From: JABMMZ01 sp044377005
GTDB taxonomy: Bacteria; Bacteroidota; Bacteroidia; NS11-12g; UBA955
Assembly (NCBI GenBank): GCA_044377005.1
Contig: JBILJV010000003.1
Span: 1-64,000, forward strand
Direction of reading: 5' to 3'
DNA length: 64,000 bases
Both the position numbers and the translations under genes were made by a program. Shown here piece by piece: positions 52,724 through 62,900 of this stretch; the stretch's first letter is position 1; each line of letters begins with the position of its first letter. Below the pieces are notes generated by a model, which was given only the letters and a program-made list of their open reading frames with translations, ran no database searches and was not told the DNA's origin.

Positions 52724-53443
52724 ATGTTGGAAAATATAAACTTAAGTCATTTGTTAATTTTAGACATAGAAACTGTGTCACAAAAACCCGATTACCAAAA
52801 CTTAGATGAGGAGTGGCAAGAGTTGTGGTCTAAAAAAGTAGGTGCCCTAAATAACCCAGAGATAGATGCTTCTACTAATTATGATAGAGCTGCTATTTAT
52901 GCAGAATTTGGTAAAATTGTATGTATAGGTTTAGGAATTTTTCATTACTCCGAAGGTCAACTTCAATTAAGGGTTAAGTCGATTCACAACGATAATGAAA
53001 AAATAATTTTAGAAGAGTTTTCCGAACTTTTAATCAAACACTATGCTTCAGACCAGCATCAATTGGTAGCCCACAATGGCAAAGAGTTTGATTTTCCCTA
53101 CATCAACCGAAGATTACTTATAAATGGATTGAAAATCCCTAAAATACTCGACTTGTCAGGCAAAAAGCCATGGGAAGTGAAACATTTAGACACCATGGAG
53201 TTATGGAAATTTGGCGATTATAAAAACTATACCTCATTAGCGGTATTGGCTAAATGTTTTGGGATACCTTCTCCCAAAGATGATATTGACGGAAGTATGG
53301 TAGGCCACACCTATTGGCAAAAGAATGATTTAGAAAGGATAGCTATCTATTGTAAAAAAGACATAATAACTACAGCGCAAATTCTATTGAAATTCAAAAG
53401 TTTACCACTTTTGAGTGAAGAAAATATTCAAATTCAGCAATAA
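52724..53443 (+). CDS. Predicted 3'-5' exonuclease, PolB-like
   Basis: 239 residues of the DEDD exonuclease fold. Motif I is LLILDIETVSQKPDYQNL (Asp and Glu), motif II LVAHNGKEFDFPYINRRLLI and motif III YCKKDIITTAQILLKF (Tyr-x3-Asp). The family is a stand-alone relative of the proofreading domain of family B DNA polymerases and is common in Bacteroidota. LWSKKVGALNNPEI after motif I is typical. It follows the TPM gene by 14 bases and may be part of that transcript. Confidence 0.88.
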   Translation: MLENINLSHLLILDIETVSQKPDYQNLDEEWQELWSKKVGALNNPEIDASTNYDRAAIYAEFGKIVCIGLGIFHYSEGQLQLRVKSIHNDNEKIILEEFSELLIKHYASDQHQLVAHNGKEFDFPYINRRLLINGLKIPKILDLSGKKPWEVKHLDTMELWKFGDYKNYTSLAVLAKCFGIPSPKDDIDGSMVGHTYWQKNDLERIAIYCKKDIITTAQILLKFKSLPLLSEENIQIQQ

Positions 53444-53492
53444 AAAAGCAACCCTTTTATAAATTTTCAGTCTAAAAAAATAAAAATTATAT

Positions 53493-53500
53493 TATTTTTG
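53493..53500 (+). promoter_or_regulatory. Promoter -7 core for the second PKD surface protein
   Basis: TATTTTTG matches TAnnTTTG, ending 4 bases before the TTG start at 53505; a start with little or no leader is implied. Confidence 0.45.
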
Positions 53501-53504
53501 TAAG

Positions 53505-55619
53505 TTGTTTTTAATTAAATCGTTTTTTACCTTAGTTTTATTTTTTTCCGCCATGTTTATATATGGTGCAAGACCCACTGTGCACTCATCTAACTTAACT
53601 TTTAACAACTTAACGTGCAATTCTGTCATTATTCAATGGACAAGTGGAAACGGTTCAGCTAGAGTTATTATTGCAAAAGAAGCCTCTACGCCTGATTACG
53701 AACCGGTGGATGGCTCACAATACACACCCAATAAAGATTTTGGCAAATCGATAGAATACGGCGTAAAAAACTATATTATTTACAATTCGAATGGAACCAA
53801 CTTTGTAAAAGTAGACAGTCTTAAACCAGGCAAAACCTATTATTTTACGATTGTTGAACATGACAATAATTCCAATAGTACACTTTATTATACCAATAAT
53901 CCTCCTACAGTTAGCGTAACTACACATTCTCTAAATCTAAATTTTAATATTACTTATTTTGACAGTTGTCAACAAAAAAACCTATACGAATTTACCAATA
54001 CTTCAACTGCAAGTTTTTCAGGCGTAACGTACACTTTTGACTTTGGAAATGGCAATACTTCTTCTAGTAGCCCTGTTCAAAGAAGCTTCACAAATGCAGG
54101 TCTTGTCCCAGTTAGGATATCAGCTAACCCCTCATTAGGTTGCCCTAATTTAGTTTCCAAAAATGTTAGAGTTTACAACAAAAAAGTAGCTTTTATTGAT
54201 TTTAATATATTTGATGACACTGTCCAATGTTTAGAAGGCAATTATTTTGATATTGACCCAACCCCTGTAACTTCTCCATTACTAGCCTCCTATCGTTACA
54301 ATTGGGATTTTGGAGATGGAAAATCTTCTTCATTTAAACGAATGAAAAAAACATATGATGCAAGTGGTCGATATAAAGTTCAATTGGAGATTTTAACTAA
54401 TGTTAACCTACAACCAACAGGTTGTCGTGATACTTTAAGATTCGATTTAGTGGTATTACCTAATCCTGCTGGAAGTGTTATTGTTAATCAAGAAAAACAG
54501 TGTTCTACAAACAATAATTTCATCTTTGAAAATCCTGACAATTCGCTCACTTTTTATAAATGGTATTTTAGTACAGGTGATTCAAGCTCATCAAGAATAA
54601 TTAGCAAAAGCTTTAACAGTGTCAACAAATTCAAAGTTATACATGTAGCATTTTCTAAAGATGGATGCAAAGGAAAAGACACTATAGAAGTAGAAGTTTT
54701 AAAAAACCTTGATGCAACATTTACAGGCTTAGATACAATCTATTGCAAGAGCAATAACCCCGTAACTTTAAATACAACAATGCCAAATGGTGTATTTAGC
54801 GGTTACAACATTGTGAACAATACACTTTTACCAAATACACCTGGAACCTATTCTCTTAAATATTTACTAAAAGACCAATATTGTGCAGATTCTACTGAAA
54901 AGAATTTTAAAATCTCAGACAATCCCCAACCATTTATAGGCAGGGACACAGCAATCTGTTCTACAGGAACCTATTTTTTAGACGCAAATCACAATGGCAC
55001 TTATTTATGGAATACAGGAGAAACAAGTAAAACGATAGGCATCAATCAATCTGGAACTTATGGAGTTATTGTTACTGAAGGTTTGTGCAAAGGTTCTGAC
55101 TCAATACAATTAATTTTCTCTACAGTTCCTACAGTTAACTTAGGAAGAGATACAATATTGTGCAAAGGAGGTAGTTTAAAACTAGTAGCTACTAATCCTC
55201 GATCTATATACCAATGGAACACAGGTAGCAAAGATAGTTTTGTATACACCTTCAATTCTGGCAAATATAAAGTTACAGTTAGTAATCCATGTGGAGTAGC
55301 TTCAGACTCTATTAATATTTCTGTTCAAGGTGATTATTGCGACTTGTTTATGGCGAGTGCATTTACCCCAGGAAACGATTTACTAAATAATGTGTTCATT
55401 CCAAGAGGTAGAAATATAACAGTGAAACTCTTTCAAATATACAACCGTTGGGGTGAATTGGTGTTTGAAACCGATCAAAGTAATGTAGGATGGGATGGTA
55501 CCTATAATAACAACAATGCAGATATGGGACTCTATATCTGGAAATTATTTTACACAGTTCCAAACGGACCATATGTAAAAAAGAGCAATGCCTTTGGTCA
55601 AGTATTACTCATTAGATAA
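53505..55619 (+). CDS. Secreted PKD / fibronectin-like protein with type IX sorting domain
   Basis: 704 residues starting at TTG. Signal peptide MFLIKSFFTLVLFFSAMFIY is followed by a fibronectin-type module (about 28-145: VIIQWTSGNGSARVIIAKEA ... LKPGKTYYFTIVEHDNNSN), then PKD-like domains (TFDFGNGNTSSSSPVQRSF; YNWDFGDGKSSSFKRM) up to about 400. A region of Ig-like strands with 'GRDTxxC' repeats follows (FIGRDTAICSTGTYFLDANH; NLGRDTILCKGGSLKL). The type B CTD ends the protein: MASAFTPGNDLLNN, IYNRWGELVFETD, VGWDGTYNN. Its middle and C-terminal parts closely resemble the end of the giant protein at 17-25 kb (ELGNDTLLC...). Adhesion or surface function is inferred. Confidence 0.9.
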   Translation: MFLIKSFFTLVLFFSAMFIYGARPTVHSSNLTFNNLTCNSVIIQWTSGNGSARVIIAKEASTPDYEPVDGSQYTPNKDFGKSIEYGVKNYIIYNSNGTNFVKVDSLKPGKTYYFTIVEHDNNSNSTLYYTNNPPTVSVTTHSLNLNFNITYFDSCQQKNLYEFTNTSTASFSGVTYTFDFGNGNTSSSSPVQRSFTNAGLVPVRISANPSLGCPNLVSKNVRVYNKKVAFIDFNIFDDTVQCLEGNYFDIDPTPVTSPLLASYRYNWDFGDGKSSSFKRMKKTYDASGRYKVQLEILTNVNLQPTGCRDTLRFDLVVLPNPAGSVIVNQEKQCSTNNNFIFENPDNSLTFYKWYFSTGDSSSSRIISKSFNSVNKFKVIHVAFSKDGCKGKDTIEVEVLKNLDATFTGLDTIYCKSNNPVTLNTTMPNGVFSGYNIVNNTLLPNTPGTYSLKYLLKDQYCADSTEKNFKISDNPQPFIGRDTAICSTGTYFLDANHNGTYLWNTGETSKTIGINQSGTYGVIVTEGLCKGSDSIQLIFSTVPTVNLGRDTILCKGGSLKLVATNPRSIYQWNTGSKDSFVYTFNSGKYKVTVSNPCGVASDSINISVQGDYCDLFMASAFTPGNDLLNNVFIPRGRNITVKLFQIYNRWGELVFETDQSNVGWDGTYNNNNADMGLYIWKLFYTVPNGPYVKKSNAFGQVLLIR

Positions 55620-55626
55620 TAAGTAT

Positions 55627-56859
55627 TTAAATTGCTTGACTTAAAATAGTTTTTTCAATTATATCACAACATTCGTGAACTTGAGCTTCCGTAATAATAA
55701 GTGGAGGTGCAAATCTAATAATATGGTCATGAGTTTGTTTTGCTAATAAACCATTTTTTAGCAAATCTAAACAAATATGATAAGCAGTTTTGTTTTCACC
55801 AAAAGGCTTAATAACCACAGCATTGAGCAGCCCTTTCCCTCTTACAATTTCTACTATTGGAGAGTTTATAGCACTTAATCTTGCCCTAAATAGTTCACCC
55901 ATTTTGTATGCATTTTCAGTCAATTTCTCCTCTTGAATTACTTTTAAAGAAGCAATAGCAACCGCACAAGCCAAAGGGTTTCCTCCAAAAGTACTTCCAT
56001 GTTCGCCAGGATTAATGACATCCATTATAGATTTACTAGTCAAAACAGCAGATACAGGCAATACCCCTCCACCCAAAGCTTTCCCTAAAATCAAAATATC
56101 GGGCTTTACTCCTTCATACTCGCAAGCCAACAATTTACCAGTTCGACCTATACCAGTTTGAACTTCATCTGCAATAAACAGAACATTGTGTTCTTTACAC
56201 ATCTGATAAGCTTTTGATAAATAACCATCAGAGGGCACCACTACACCAGCTTCACCCTGAATTGGTTCCAACATAAATCCTGCAACATTTGGATCTTTTA
56301 ATGCAATAGCAAGAGCTTCTAAATTATCATAAGGTATAATTTCGAATCCAGGCGTAAATGGACCAAAATTATTAGAACTTTTAGGATCAGTGCTTGAACT
56401 TACAGCTGCTATCGTTCTACCCCAAAAATTATTTTCTACAAAAATTATTTTTGCTTTATTTGATTCAACTCCTTTGACTTCATAAGCCCATTTTCTACAA
56501 ATTTTTATAGCTGTTTCCCCACCTTCAACTCCTGTATTCATTGGCAACACTTTTTCGTATGAAAAGTAATTACAAATAAATTCAGAATATTCAGCCAACA
56601 AACTATTATGAAAAGCCCTTGAAGTCAATGTTAAATTTTGGGCTTGACTTGTTAAGGCGTCAATTATGGCAGGATGGCAATGACCTTGATTAACAGCACT
56701 GTATGCAGACAAACAATCATAGTAAGGTTTACCCTCAACATCCCACACCATAATCCCTTTTCCCTTTTGAAGGACTACAGGCAAAGGATGATAGTTGTGT
56801 GCATTGTAAAGATTTTCCTTTTCAATAAAAAACTGACTGTTTAAAGATGAATGATTCAT
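55627..56859 (-). CDS. rocD: Ornithine aminotransferase
   Basis: About 410 residues from ATG 56859 (MNHSSLNSQF); the longer frame to 56907 would run across a hairpin. The PLP enzyme converts ornithine and 2-oxoglutarate to glutamate semialdehyde and glutamate. NYHPLPVVLQKGKGIMVWDV and SAYSAVNQGHCHPAI are typical of RocD. FIADEVQTGIGRTGKL holds the cofactor Asp, ILILGKALGGGVLPVSAVL the Schiff-base Lys and GEHGSTFGGNPLACAVAIA the phosphate-binding segment. It lies downstream of sucD in the same direction, with a hairpin between, and ends 7 bases from the convergent PKD gene. Confidence 0.94.
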   Translation of the reverse strand: MNHSSLNSQFFIEKENLYNAHNYHPLPVVLQKGKGIMVWDVEGKPYYDCLSAYSAVNQGHCHPAIIDALTSQAQNLTLTSRAFHNSLLAEYSEFICNYFSYEKVLPMNTGVEGGETAIKICRKWAYEVKGVESNKAKIIFVENNFWGRTIAAVSSSTDPKSSNNFGPFTPGFEIIPYDNLEALAIALKDPNVAGFMLEPIQGEAGVVVPSDGYLSKAYQMCKEHNVLFIADEVQTGIGRTGKLLACEYEGVKPDILILGKALGGGVLPVSAVLTSKSIMDVINPGEHGSTFGGNPLACAVAIASLKVIQEEKLTENAYKMGELFRARLSAINSPIVEIVRGKGLLNAVVIKPFGENKTAYHICLDLLKNGLLAKQTHDHIIRFAPPLIITEAQVHECCDIIEKTILSQAI

Positions 56860-56879
56860 AATACTTATAGAATAAATAT

Positions 56880-56903
56880 GCCCTCCAATTTGAATTGGAG
56901 GGC
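56880..56903. terminator. Strong hairpin between sucD and rocD
   Basis: GCCCTCCAATT and AATTGGAGGGC form an 11 bp perfect stem with a 2-base loop. No T run follows on the minus strand (it continues ATATTTATT), so it could be a sucD terminator, an mRNA-end stabiliser, or an attenuator of rocD. Confidence 0.55.
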
Positions 56904-56929
56904 ACAAATTAATTTTTTGTTTATATAAT

Positions 56930-57820
56930 TTAAGCTTTTGCTTTTGCGCCTAAAACTTCAACCATTTTTGCGCCAATTTCTGCAGGAGATTCAACAACAT
57001 GAATTCCACATTCGCGCATAATTGCCATTTTTGCAGCAGCAGTATCGTCTTTACCACCAACTATTGCACCAGCGTGACCCATTCTTCTACCAGCAGGAGC
57101 AGTTTGACCAGCGATAAAACCAACAACAGGCTTAGTTCCATGAGCCTGAATCCATCTAGCAGCTTCAGCTTCCATTCCTCCACCAATTTCACCAATCATG
57201 ATTATTCCATCAGTATCTGGGTCGTTCATTAACATTTCAACCGCTTGTTTGGTACTAGTTCCAATAATTGGATCACCACCAATTCCTATTGCAGTACTTT
57301 GACCTAAACCAGCTTTAGTAATTTGATCAACCGCTTCATAAGTTAAAGTTCCTGATTTTGAAACAATGCCTATTCTACCTGGATTAAATATAAAACCAGG
57401 CATAATTCCAACTTTAGCACCACCCGGAGTCATTACACCAGGACAATTTGGACCTATTAAGGTACAAGATTTATCACTTAAATAATCTTTAACTTTAATC
57501 ATATCCTTAGTTGGAATACCTTCAGTAATACAAACTATCACTGCTATTCCAGCATCAGCAGCTTCTAAAATAGCGTCAGCGGCAAAAGCTGGAGGAACGA
57601 AAATAATAGAAACATTAGCATTTGTAGCTTTAACTGCTTCTTGAACAGTATTAAAAATTGGTTTATTTAAATCGGGATGTAAGCTTCCTCCTTTTCCTGG
57701 AGTAACACCACCAACTACATTTGTACCATATTCTATCATTTGAGAAGCATGAAAAGTTCCTTCTTTACCTGTAAATCCTTGAACAATTACCTTTGAGTTT
57801 TTATCAACCAATACTGACAT
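56930..57820 (-). CDS. sucD: Succinyl-CoA synthetase alpha subunit
   Basis: 296 residues. The subunit binds CoA and carries the phosphohistidine in the TCA-cycle step from succinyl-CoA to succinate. KVIVQGFTGKEGTFHASQMI and GVTPGKGGSLHPDLNKP make the CoA site. LIGPNCPGVMTPGGAKVGIM and GIVSKSGTLTYEAVDQITKA are diagnostic, and MGHAGAIVGG has the active His. sucC is not adjacent, which is common in Bacteroidota. A promoter core lies 23 bases upstream. Confidence 0.97.
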   Translation of the reverse strand: MSVLVDKNSKVIVQGFTGKEGTFHASQMIEYGTNVVGGVTPGKGGSLHPDLNKPIFNTVQEAVKATNANVSIIFVPPAFAADAILEAADAGIAVIVCITEGIPTKDMIKVKDYLSDKSCTLIGPNCPGVMTPGGAKVGIMPGFIFNPGRIGIVSKSGTLTYEAVDQITKAGLGQSTAIGIGGDPIIGTSTKQAVEMLMNDPDTDGIIMIGEIGGGMEAEAARWIQAHGTKPVVGFIAGQTAPAGRRMGHAGAIVGGKDDTAAAKMAIMRECGIHVVESPAEIGAKMVEVLGAKAKA

Positions 57821-57843
57821 GACTTGTTTTTATTTTGTTGGCG

Positions 57844-57851
57844 CAAATATA
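57844..57851 (-). promoter_or_regulatory. Promoter -7 core for sucD
   Basis: TATATTTG on the minus strand (57851-57844) matches TAnnTTTG. On the other strand a near match TAATTTCG at about 57886 could serve the divergent gene at 57934. Confidence 0.5.
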
Positions 57852-57933
57852 CATCAATTAACTTAAAATAATCAGGATATTTTTATAATTTCGCACCTCA
57901 CAATTATTCACAATAAACACAAAGAATTGTAAA

Positions 57934-58401
57934 ATGAATTTTCAAACCTACCCCGAACTAATAGAATCTGCACTTGCAACACTTGGATTAAACCCAGTAG
58001 AAACTAGATGTGCTGACGAAGGACAATGGATGATTTTTAATGGGGAAACCGAAATCTATATTGATCTATGGGAAAATGAGAACGACAATCCTTGGTTATA
58101 TTTTGAATCTACTGACTCTTTGTTTATGTTCCAAATAATTGCTCCCATTTGTTTAATGCCTAATGATAAATCAGAGGTGTTTTACGAAGAAATACTTCAC
58201 AATAATTTAAATATGTTATATGGTTCTTATACCATCAATAAAGAACAAAATATATTGGCTGTAAAATATAGAAGACCTATGACAAATCTGAGCAAAGAAG
58301 AAATTATCGACCTAATCGAATGTATCGGTTATTATGCCGAATCAACTTTCGAAATACTCAAAGAAAGATATCCTATTCAAAAAATTGCTCAAGAAAATTA
58401 A
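57934..58401 (+). CDS. YbjN-like small cytoplasmic protein
   Basis: 155 residues, no signal or membrane segment. QTYPELIESALATLGLNPVE, then GQWMIFNGETEIYIDLWENE and WLYFESTDSLFMFQIIAP match the antiparallel-sheet fold shared by YbjN and type III secretion chaperones. The C-terminal SKEEIIDLIECIGYYAEST helix pairs with the first. The function is unknown; YbjN homologues affect stress responses. It is divergent from sucD and 77 bases before the sigma factor gene. Confidence 0.7.
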   Translation: MNFQTYPELIESALATLGLNPVETRCADEGQWMIFNGETEIYIDLWENENDNPWLYFESTDSLFMFQIIAPICLMPNDKSEVFYEEILHNNLNMLYGSYTINKEQNILAVKYRRPMTNLSKEEIIDLIECIGYYAESTFEILKERYPIQKIAQEN

Positions 58402-58478
58402 TTTTTTTTCGACGAAGGCAACCTTGATAGGCATAAACACCTCTAACCAATCAGAAAAAAGAAAGAAAAATTGTGTAA

Positions 58479-59027
58479 ATGGCAGATTTCAATACAGAAC
58501 AACTAAACTTACTTTTAGCCCAATGTATTGACAATCAATCAAAAGCACAAAAAAAGTTATTTGAAATATTAGCTCCAAGAATGTATGCTATTTGCTTACG
58601 TTATGCACAAAATAATGATGAAGCAAAAGATATTTTACAAGAAGGTTTTATCAAAGTATTTGCAAATCTGAATAAATTTGAACACAAAGGTTCTTTTGAA
58701 GGTTGGATAAAAAGGATTTTCATAAATACAAGTATTGAATTTTATAGAAAAAATCAAAAACACAATGTTTTAGATAAAATTGAACCATACAATGAAAAAG
58801 GAATTGAATCTGATGTACTTTCACTTTTAAAACATGCTGATTTAATGAAATTAGTTCAATGCTTACCCAATGGCTACAGAACGGTCTTTAATTTATTTGT
58901 TGTGGAAGGATATAGTCATGATGAAATTTCTAAAATGTTAAATATATCGGAAAATACAAGCAAAAGCCAACTTCATAAAGCAAGACATTTCTTACAAGAG
59001 TTAATATTAAAACAAAATTTAAAGTGA
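58479..59027 (+). CDS. ECF-type RNA polymerase sigma factor
   Basis: 182 residues with sigma2 and sigma4 only. Region 2: MYAICLRYAQNNDEAKDILQ, EGFIKVFANLNKFEHKGSFE and GWIKRIFINTSIEFYRKNQ. Region 4: LPNGYRTVFNLFVVEGYSHD followed by EISKMLNISENTSKSQLHKA, the helix-turn-helix. Its stop overlaps the GTG start of the next gene (GTGA), a layout parallel to the sigma factor at 26479. A connected role in controlling the surface protein gene at 59948 is plausible but inferred. Confidence 0.93.
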   Translation: MADFNTEQLNLLLAQCIDNQSKAQKKLFEILAPRMYAICLRYAQNNDEAKDILQEGFIKVFANLNKFEHKGSFEGWIKRIFINTSIEFYRKNQKHNVLDKIEPYNEKGIESDVLSLLKHADLMKLVQCLPNGYRTVFNLFVVEGYSHDEISKMLNISENTSKSQLHKARHFLQELILKQNLK

Positions 59028-59917
59028 GTATTAAAAACGACATACAAGCATTTGACCAGATTTTCAAAAATCAACTGGAAGAAGCAAGTGTAAATCCTCC
59101 TGTAGGCTTATGGGAGTCTATTGCCCCGCAAACTGCCCCTTTAAAAACCGTTACTACCGCGAGTAAATGGGGTGCTACATGGCTTAAAACATTATTAATT
59201 TCTGGTACATTAGGAATTAGTTCCTTATTAACATATAAATACTACCAAACAAAACCAAAGATTAAACAAAACTATCCTATTGTTTCTGAAGAAATAGTAA
59301 AACAACCAAATATATCAATGGATGAAACTATTCCTGAGTTAGTTGAAATTAAAAATAAAAAGTTAAATACTGATAAAAAATCTATCCCAAATAATGTACT
59401 ATCCAATTTATCTGATTTAAAAAAAGAAGTTATTAGAGATGATGAAAAAACAAATGATATTGTAAAGGAAAGTATTTTAAATTCAGGCATTTTAAACATC
59501 CCTAAAAACATCATTCCTTCAATAATAAATTCTACTCAAATAAATGAGAACATTGCAACAGAAGAAGAAAATGGGGATTTGATGTATATACTAGAAAAGA
59601 GTTCAACTTTTGAAGAAGAAAACAAGATAACAGTAGTTAACAGTGATATCAATATCCCTAACGTAGTGACACCAAATGGAGATGGATTGAACGATACATA
59701 CTTTGTTGAAATACAAGGAGAAGAATATTTTGAAATGGTGATATACAATTCAAAAATGGAGAAATTATTTGAAACAAAATCAAAAAACAAAGCTTGGGAT
59801 TGTAAATTACCCAATGGCGAGTTCGCAACATCTGGTAATTACACTGTGTTTTTAAAATATAAATTTCACAATCAAGAAATTGAGAGTCAATACATTAAAC
59901 TTAAGGTCATAAAATAA
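59024..59917 (+). CDS. Membrane-anchored sigma-partner ending in a type IX sorting-like (CHU_C) domain
   Basis: 297 residues from a GTG that overlaps the sigma factor stop. Residues 1-45 are cytoplasmic (DIQAFDQIFKNQLEEASVNP ... GLWESIAPQ), similar in layout to the partner at 27017. One membrane helix follows at about 52-68 (KTLLISGTLGISSLLTYKYY). A 120-residue polar linker leads to the C-terminal 85 residues: IPNVVTPNGDGLNDTYFVEI, FEMVIYNSKMEKLFETKSK, AWDCKLPNGEFATSGNYTVF. That is the gliding-motility/type B CTD seen in secreted PKD proteins, here on a protein without a cleavable signal peptide. Anti-sigma role is inferred from position. Confidence 0.75.
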   Translation: MSIKNDIQAFDQIFKNQLEEASVNPPVGLWESIAPQTAPLKTVTTASKWGATWLKTLLISGTLGISSLLTYKYYQTKPKIKQNYPIVSEEIVKQPNISMDETIPELVEIKNKKLNTDKKSIPNNVLSNLSDLKKEVIRDDEKTNDIVKESILNSGILNIPKNIIPSIINSTQINENIATEEENGDLMYILEKSSTFEEENKITVVNSDINIPNVVTPNGDGLNDTYFVEIQGEEYFEMVIYNSKMEKLFETKSKNKAWDCKLPNGEFATSGNYTVFLKYKFHNQEIESQYIKLKVIK

Positions 59918-59947
59918 TATTTGGAAAAAACAAAAAATGAACATAAT

Positions 59948-62900
59948 ATGCAAACTGAAAATAGTATGAATAAAATAAGACAACTAGTTAAATTTGGCAA
60001 AGGGATTGGCGTAATGATAGCCTTCCTTTTCGTCCATTTTGGCGCTAATGCGCAATGTAGTATCACCGTATCAGGAGCTCCTTGTGTGGGAGAACCGGTG
60101 GTGTTTAATTGTAATTCTGTAGGGGCTTCCAATTACAGTTGGAACTTTAATGGTGAGGGAACAAACACAACCTTATGTAACCCTAGTTTTACATTTAACA
60201 CTCCAGGACAAAAAACCATCACTTTATCATTAAGATTGGCGAATGGAAGCACATGTAACGCTACATACAATCTTGATGTAAAGCCAAAACCAATTATTGA
60301 TGTTAAACGTATTGTAAATCAAACACAATGCTTTGCCAACAATAGTTTTTGTTTTACAGATAGTAGTAAATCAGGTGAATCTGGTGGACAAATTTGTAGA
60401 ACAGTCATTGTATTTGACGATGGTACACGTTACTCTTTTTCTGGCAACGGCCCTCGTCAGTTTTGTCACTCATTTGGCGATCCAGCAGGTGGAACCTACG
60501 GAATGACAATAGAAGTTGAAGATTGTAATGGATGTATTACAAAAACAAGATTAAATGCAGTTGCAATTGTTCAAGCTTCATTAGGCTTAACATTTACATC
60601 TCCACGTCCTCAAAAATGTGATAGCGTTCAATTGTGCGTTACTAACAATTCAACCATTCCATTATCTCAAATTACCTCATTTAAATGGGACTGGGGAGAT
60701 GGTCAAATTACTAATGGTAATTCTTCTACACCTCAATTTTGGGGCAATCCTGGCAATACTCCTAATAACCCTATTTGTCATTGGTTTTATGCTCAAGGAC
60801 CTAATGGAGGTAACTTCAATACAAAACTAACTGTAACATCAACCTTTGGTTGTACTGAATCATTTACTTTTACAGCGTCAGCAACTAACTTAATTGTAAA
60901 ACCAGTAATTATTGCAGATCGTGATTCAGTATGTTTCAATGATAAAACGATACAATTTAAACTTAAAAATGGTGCAGTACCATTGGCAACTAATCCTGTT
61001 TGGAACTTTGGTAACCCACCAAGCGGACCTTTAAATATTGTTAGACAATGGACTGGAACTCACGCAGCTTGGGGATTAGGACCATACAAAATAAACTTCT
61101 CATTCCAACATCCGATACCTGGTTGTGGAAAAACAGTTTATGATACTATTTTAGTTATTGGACCACAATCAACTATTGAAGGTGCTCCACCTTCTGGTAT
61201 GAAATGGTTAATTGACTCATTAAGATACCAATGTGTTATTAAGGATACGGTTAAATTCTGGAACTTCTCAAAATTCTATCACAATGATAAAGACATGACA
61301 GACGATGACTCTGTTACTATTTTAGCAAAAGATAGTATTATGATTAATAAAACTACTGGTGCTATTGTAGACCCTAATACAACTGCATTCAATCCTTCAA
61401 CTCATGAATGGGTTAAACCAGGTTTTAATGCGCCATTGATACATGGATTTAATTCCAGACCAAATGGTCAAACGTCATTAACACATCATAAGCAAAAAAG
61501 AGGTAATGACTGTACCATACGTCTTTGGGATTTTGATGATGACTATTGTGAAAAATGTACAACTGACACCAAAAATGGTGTTAATATTGGCAAAAATTGT
61601 AAATACAGTAAAGATACATTGCCACAACACTGGTACACTCCTTGGGATTCATTATACCAAACTAATTTTGGTTTACGTGCTGAAAATGTATTCCGTTATG
61701 ACAAAGATTCTGGTTTGTGTTTCCAAAGAAGAATGTGGTCAAATGACTCAGTGGCAATTATCAGAGATACCTTCTTATTCTATGGTGATAACCCTCTAGG
61801 AAATAAAACAAAGGACTCTTCTGTTTTTGCGAATATAGATAATAAAATAAAAGTACCTTCAGGCGTTCAAGGTAAAGCAAGGATAGATATAACTATTGCA
61901 ACAAGAGTATATGTACCTTCAGGTGATACTTTATTTGTTGACCCTAACAACGGTTTCCCTCCAAATAGATGGATTGGACAACGTTATGTTACATTACAAC
62001 CCGGAACCACTTTGATTCTAAACTCTAAAACAGACAAAGTCCTTTATCATTATTGGATTCAATATATTCAAGATACTATTCCTCTTCATATGGTTCAACC
62101 TTGGCACAAAGTATGGAAAAAAGATGTAATGACTGGTTACCAAAAGGGTGATAGTATTAATGCAGATGCTCACCGTCAAAAATTCTATAGTGGAGATGTT
62201 GTAAGATGTTTCAATGTTCGTTTAAAACACGTTGACGTTTGTCATCCATTAAAGTGCGAGCATGAAGCTGTCGCTTCTTTAGCTTTGCAACCACCAAGTG
62301 CAAAAAAATTACGTAAAGAAGGTGTTCTATGTTTAGGTGGTGCTCAACAAACGTATGGTATAACATTTATTTTAGAAGACACGAAACCAGGATGTTCAAG
62401 AACTTGGGCTGAAATCAATTATGATACTGCTTTAAATAAAAATGGTTGGGTTCCATTAATTGGTCCAAACTTAGGTGCTGGTCAGGTTTCTACAGGTAAT
62501 TTACCTCCAGTAAATCCTCCATATTTAGGTTATAACTTAGGTGGTCCTGCTCCAGGCCGTTTCTCTAAACAGTTTACTGTTGATGATATTAAAGATACAA
62601 CAACAGGTTATATCAATGTAGGTTTAATTGTTGGAAGTGGAATGTGGACTAATAATTTAAATAATGGTATTAATCCTAATACATGGGGATACCCAACAGG
62701 ATGTAGTGATACTGTTTATTACAACAAATTTGCACGTTTCCCAATCTTAGATAATAACTTTAGAATTATTAAACCTAAAGAAGGTGATCAATTTACAAAA
62801 ATCTGTAGAAAAGATACCATTTGCTTAACTACGAATGTTTGGAACAGATCTTATGTTCCAGATGTTGCTGAAGCATTATGGACTTTAACTGGCGCTAACG

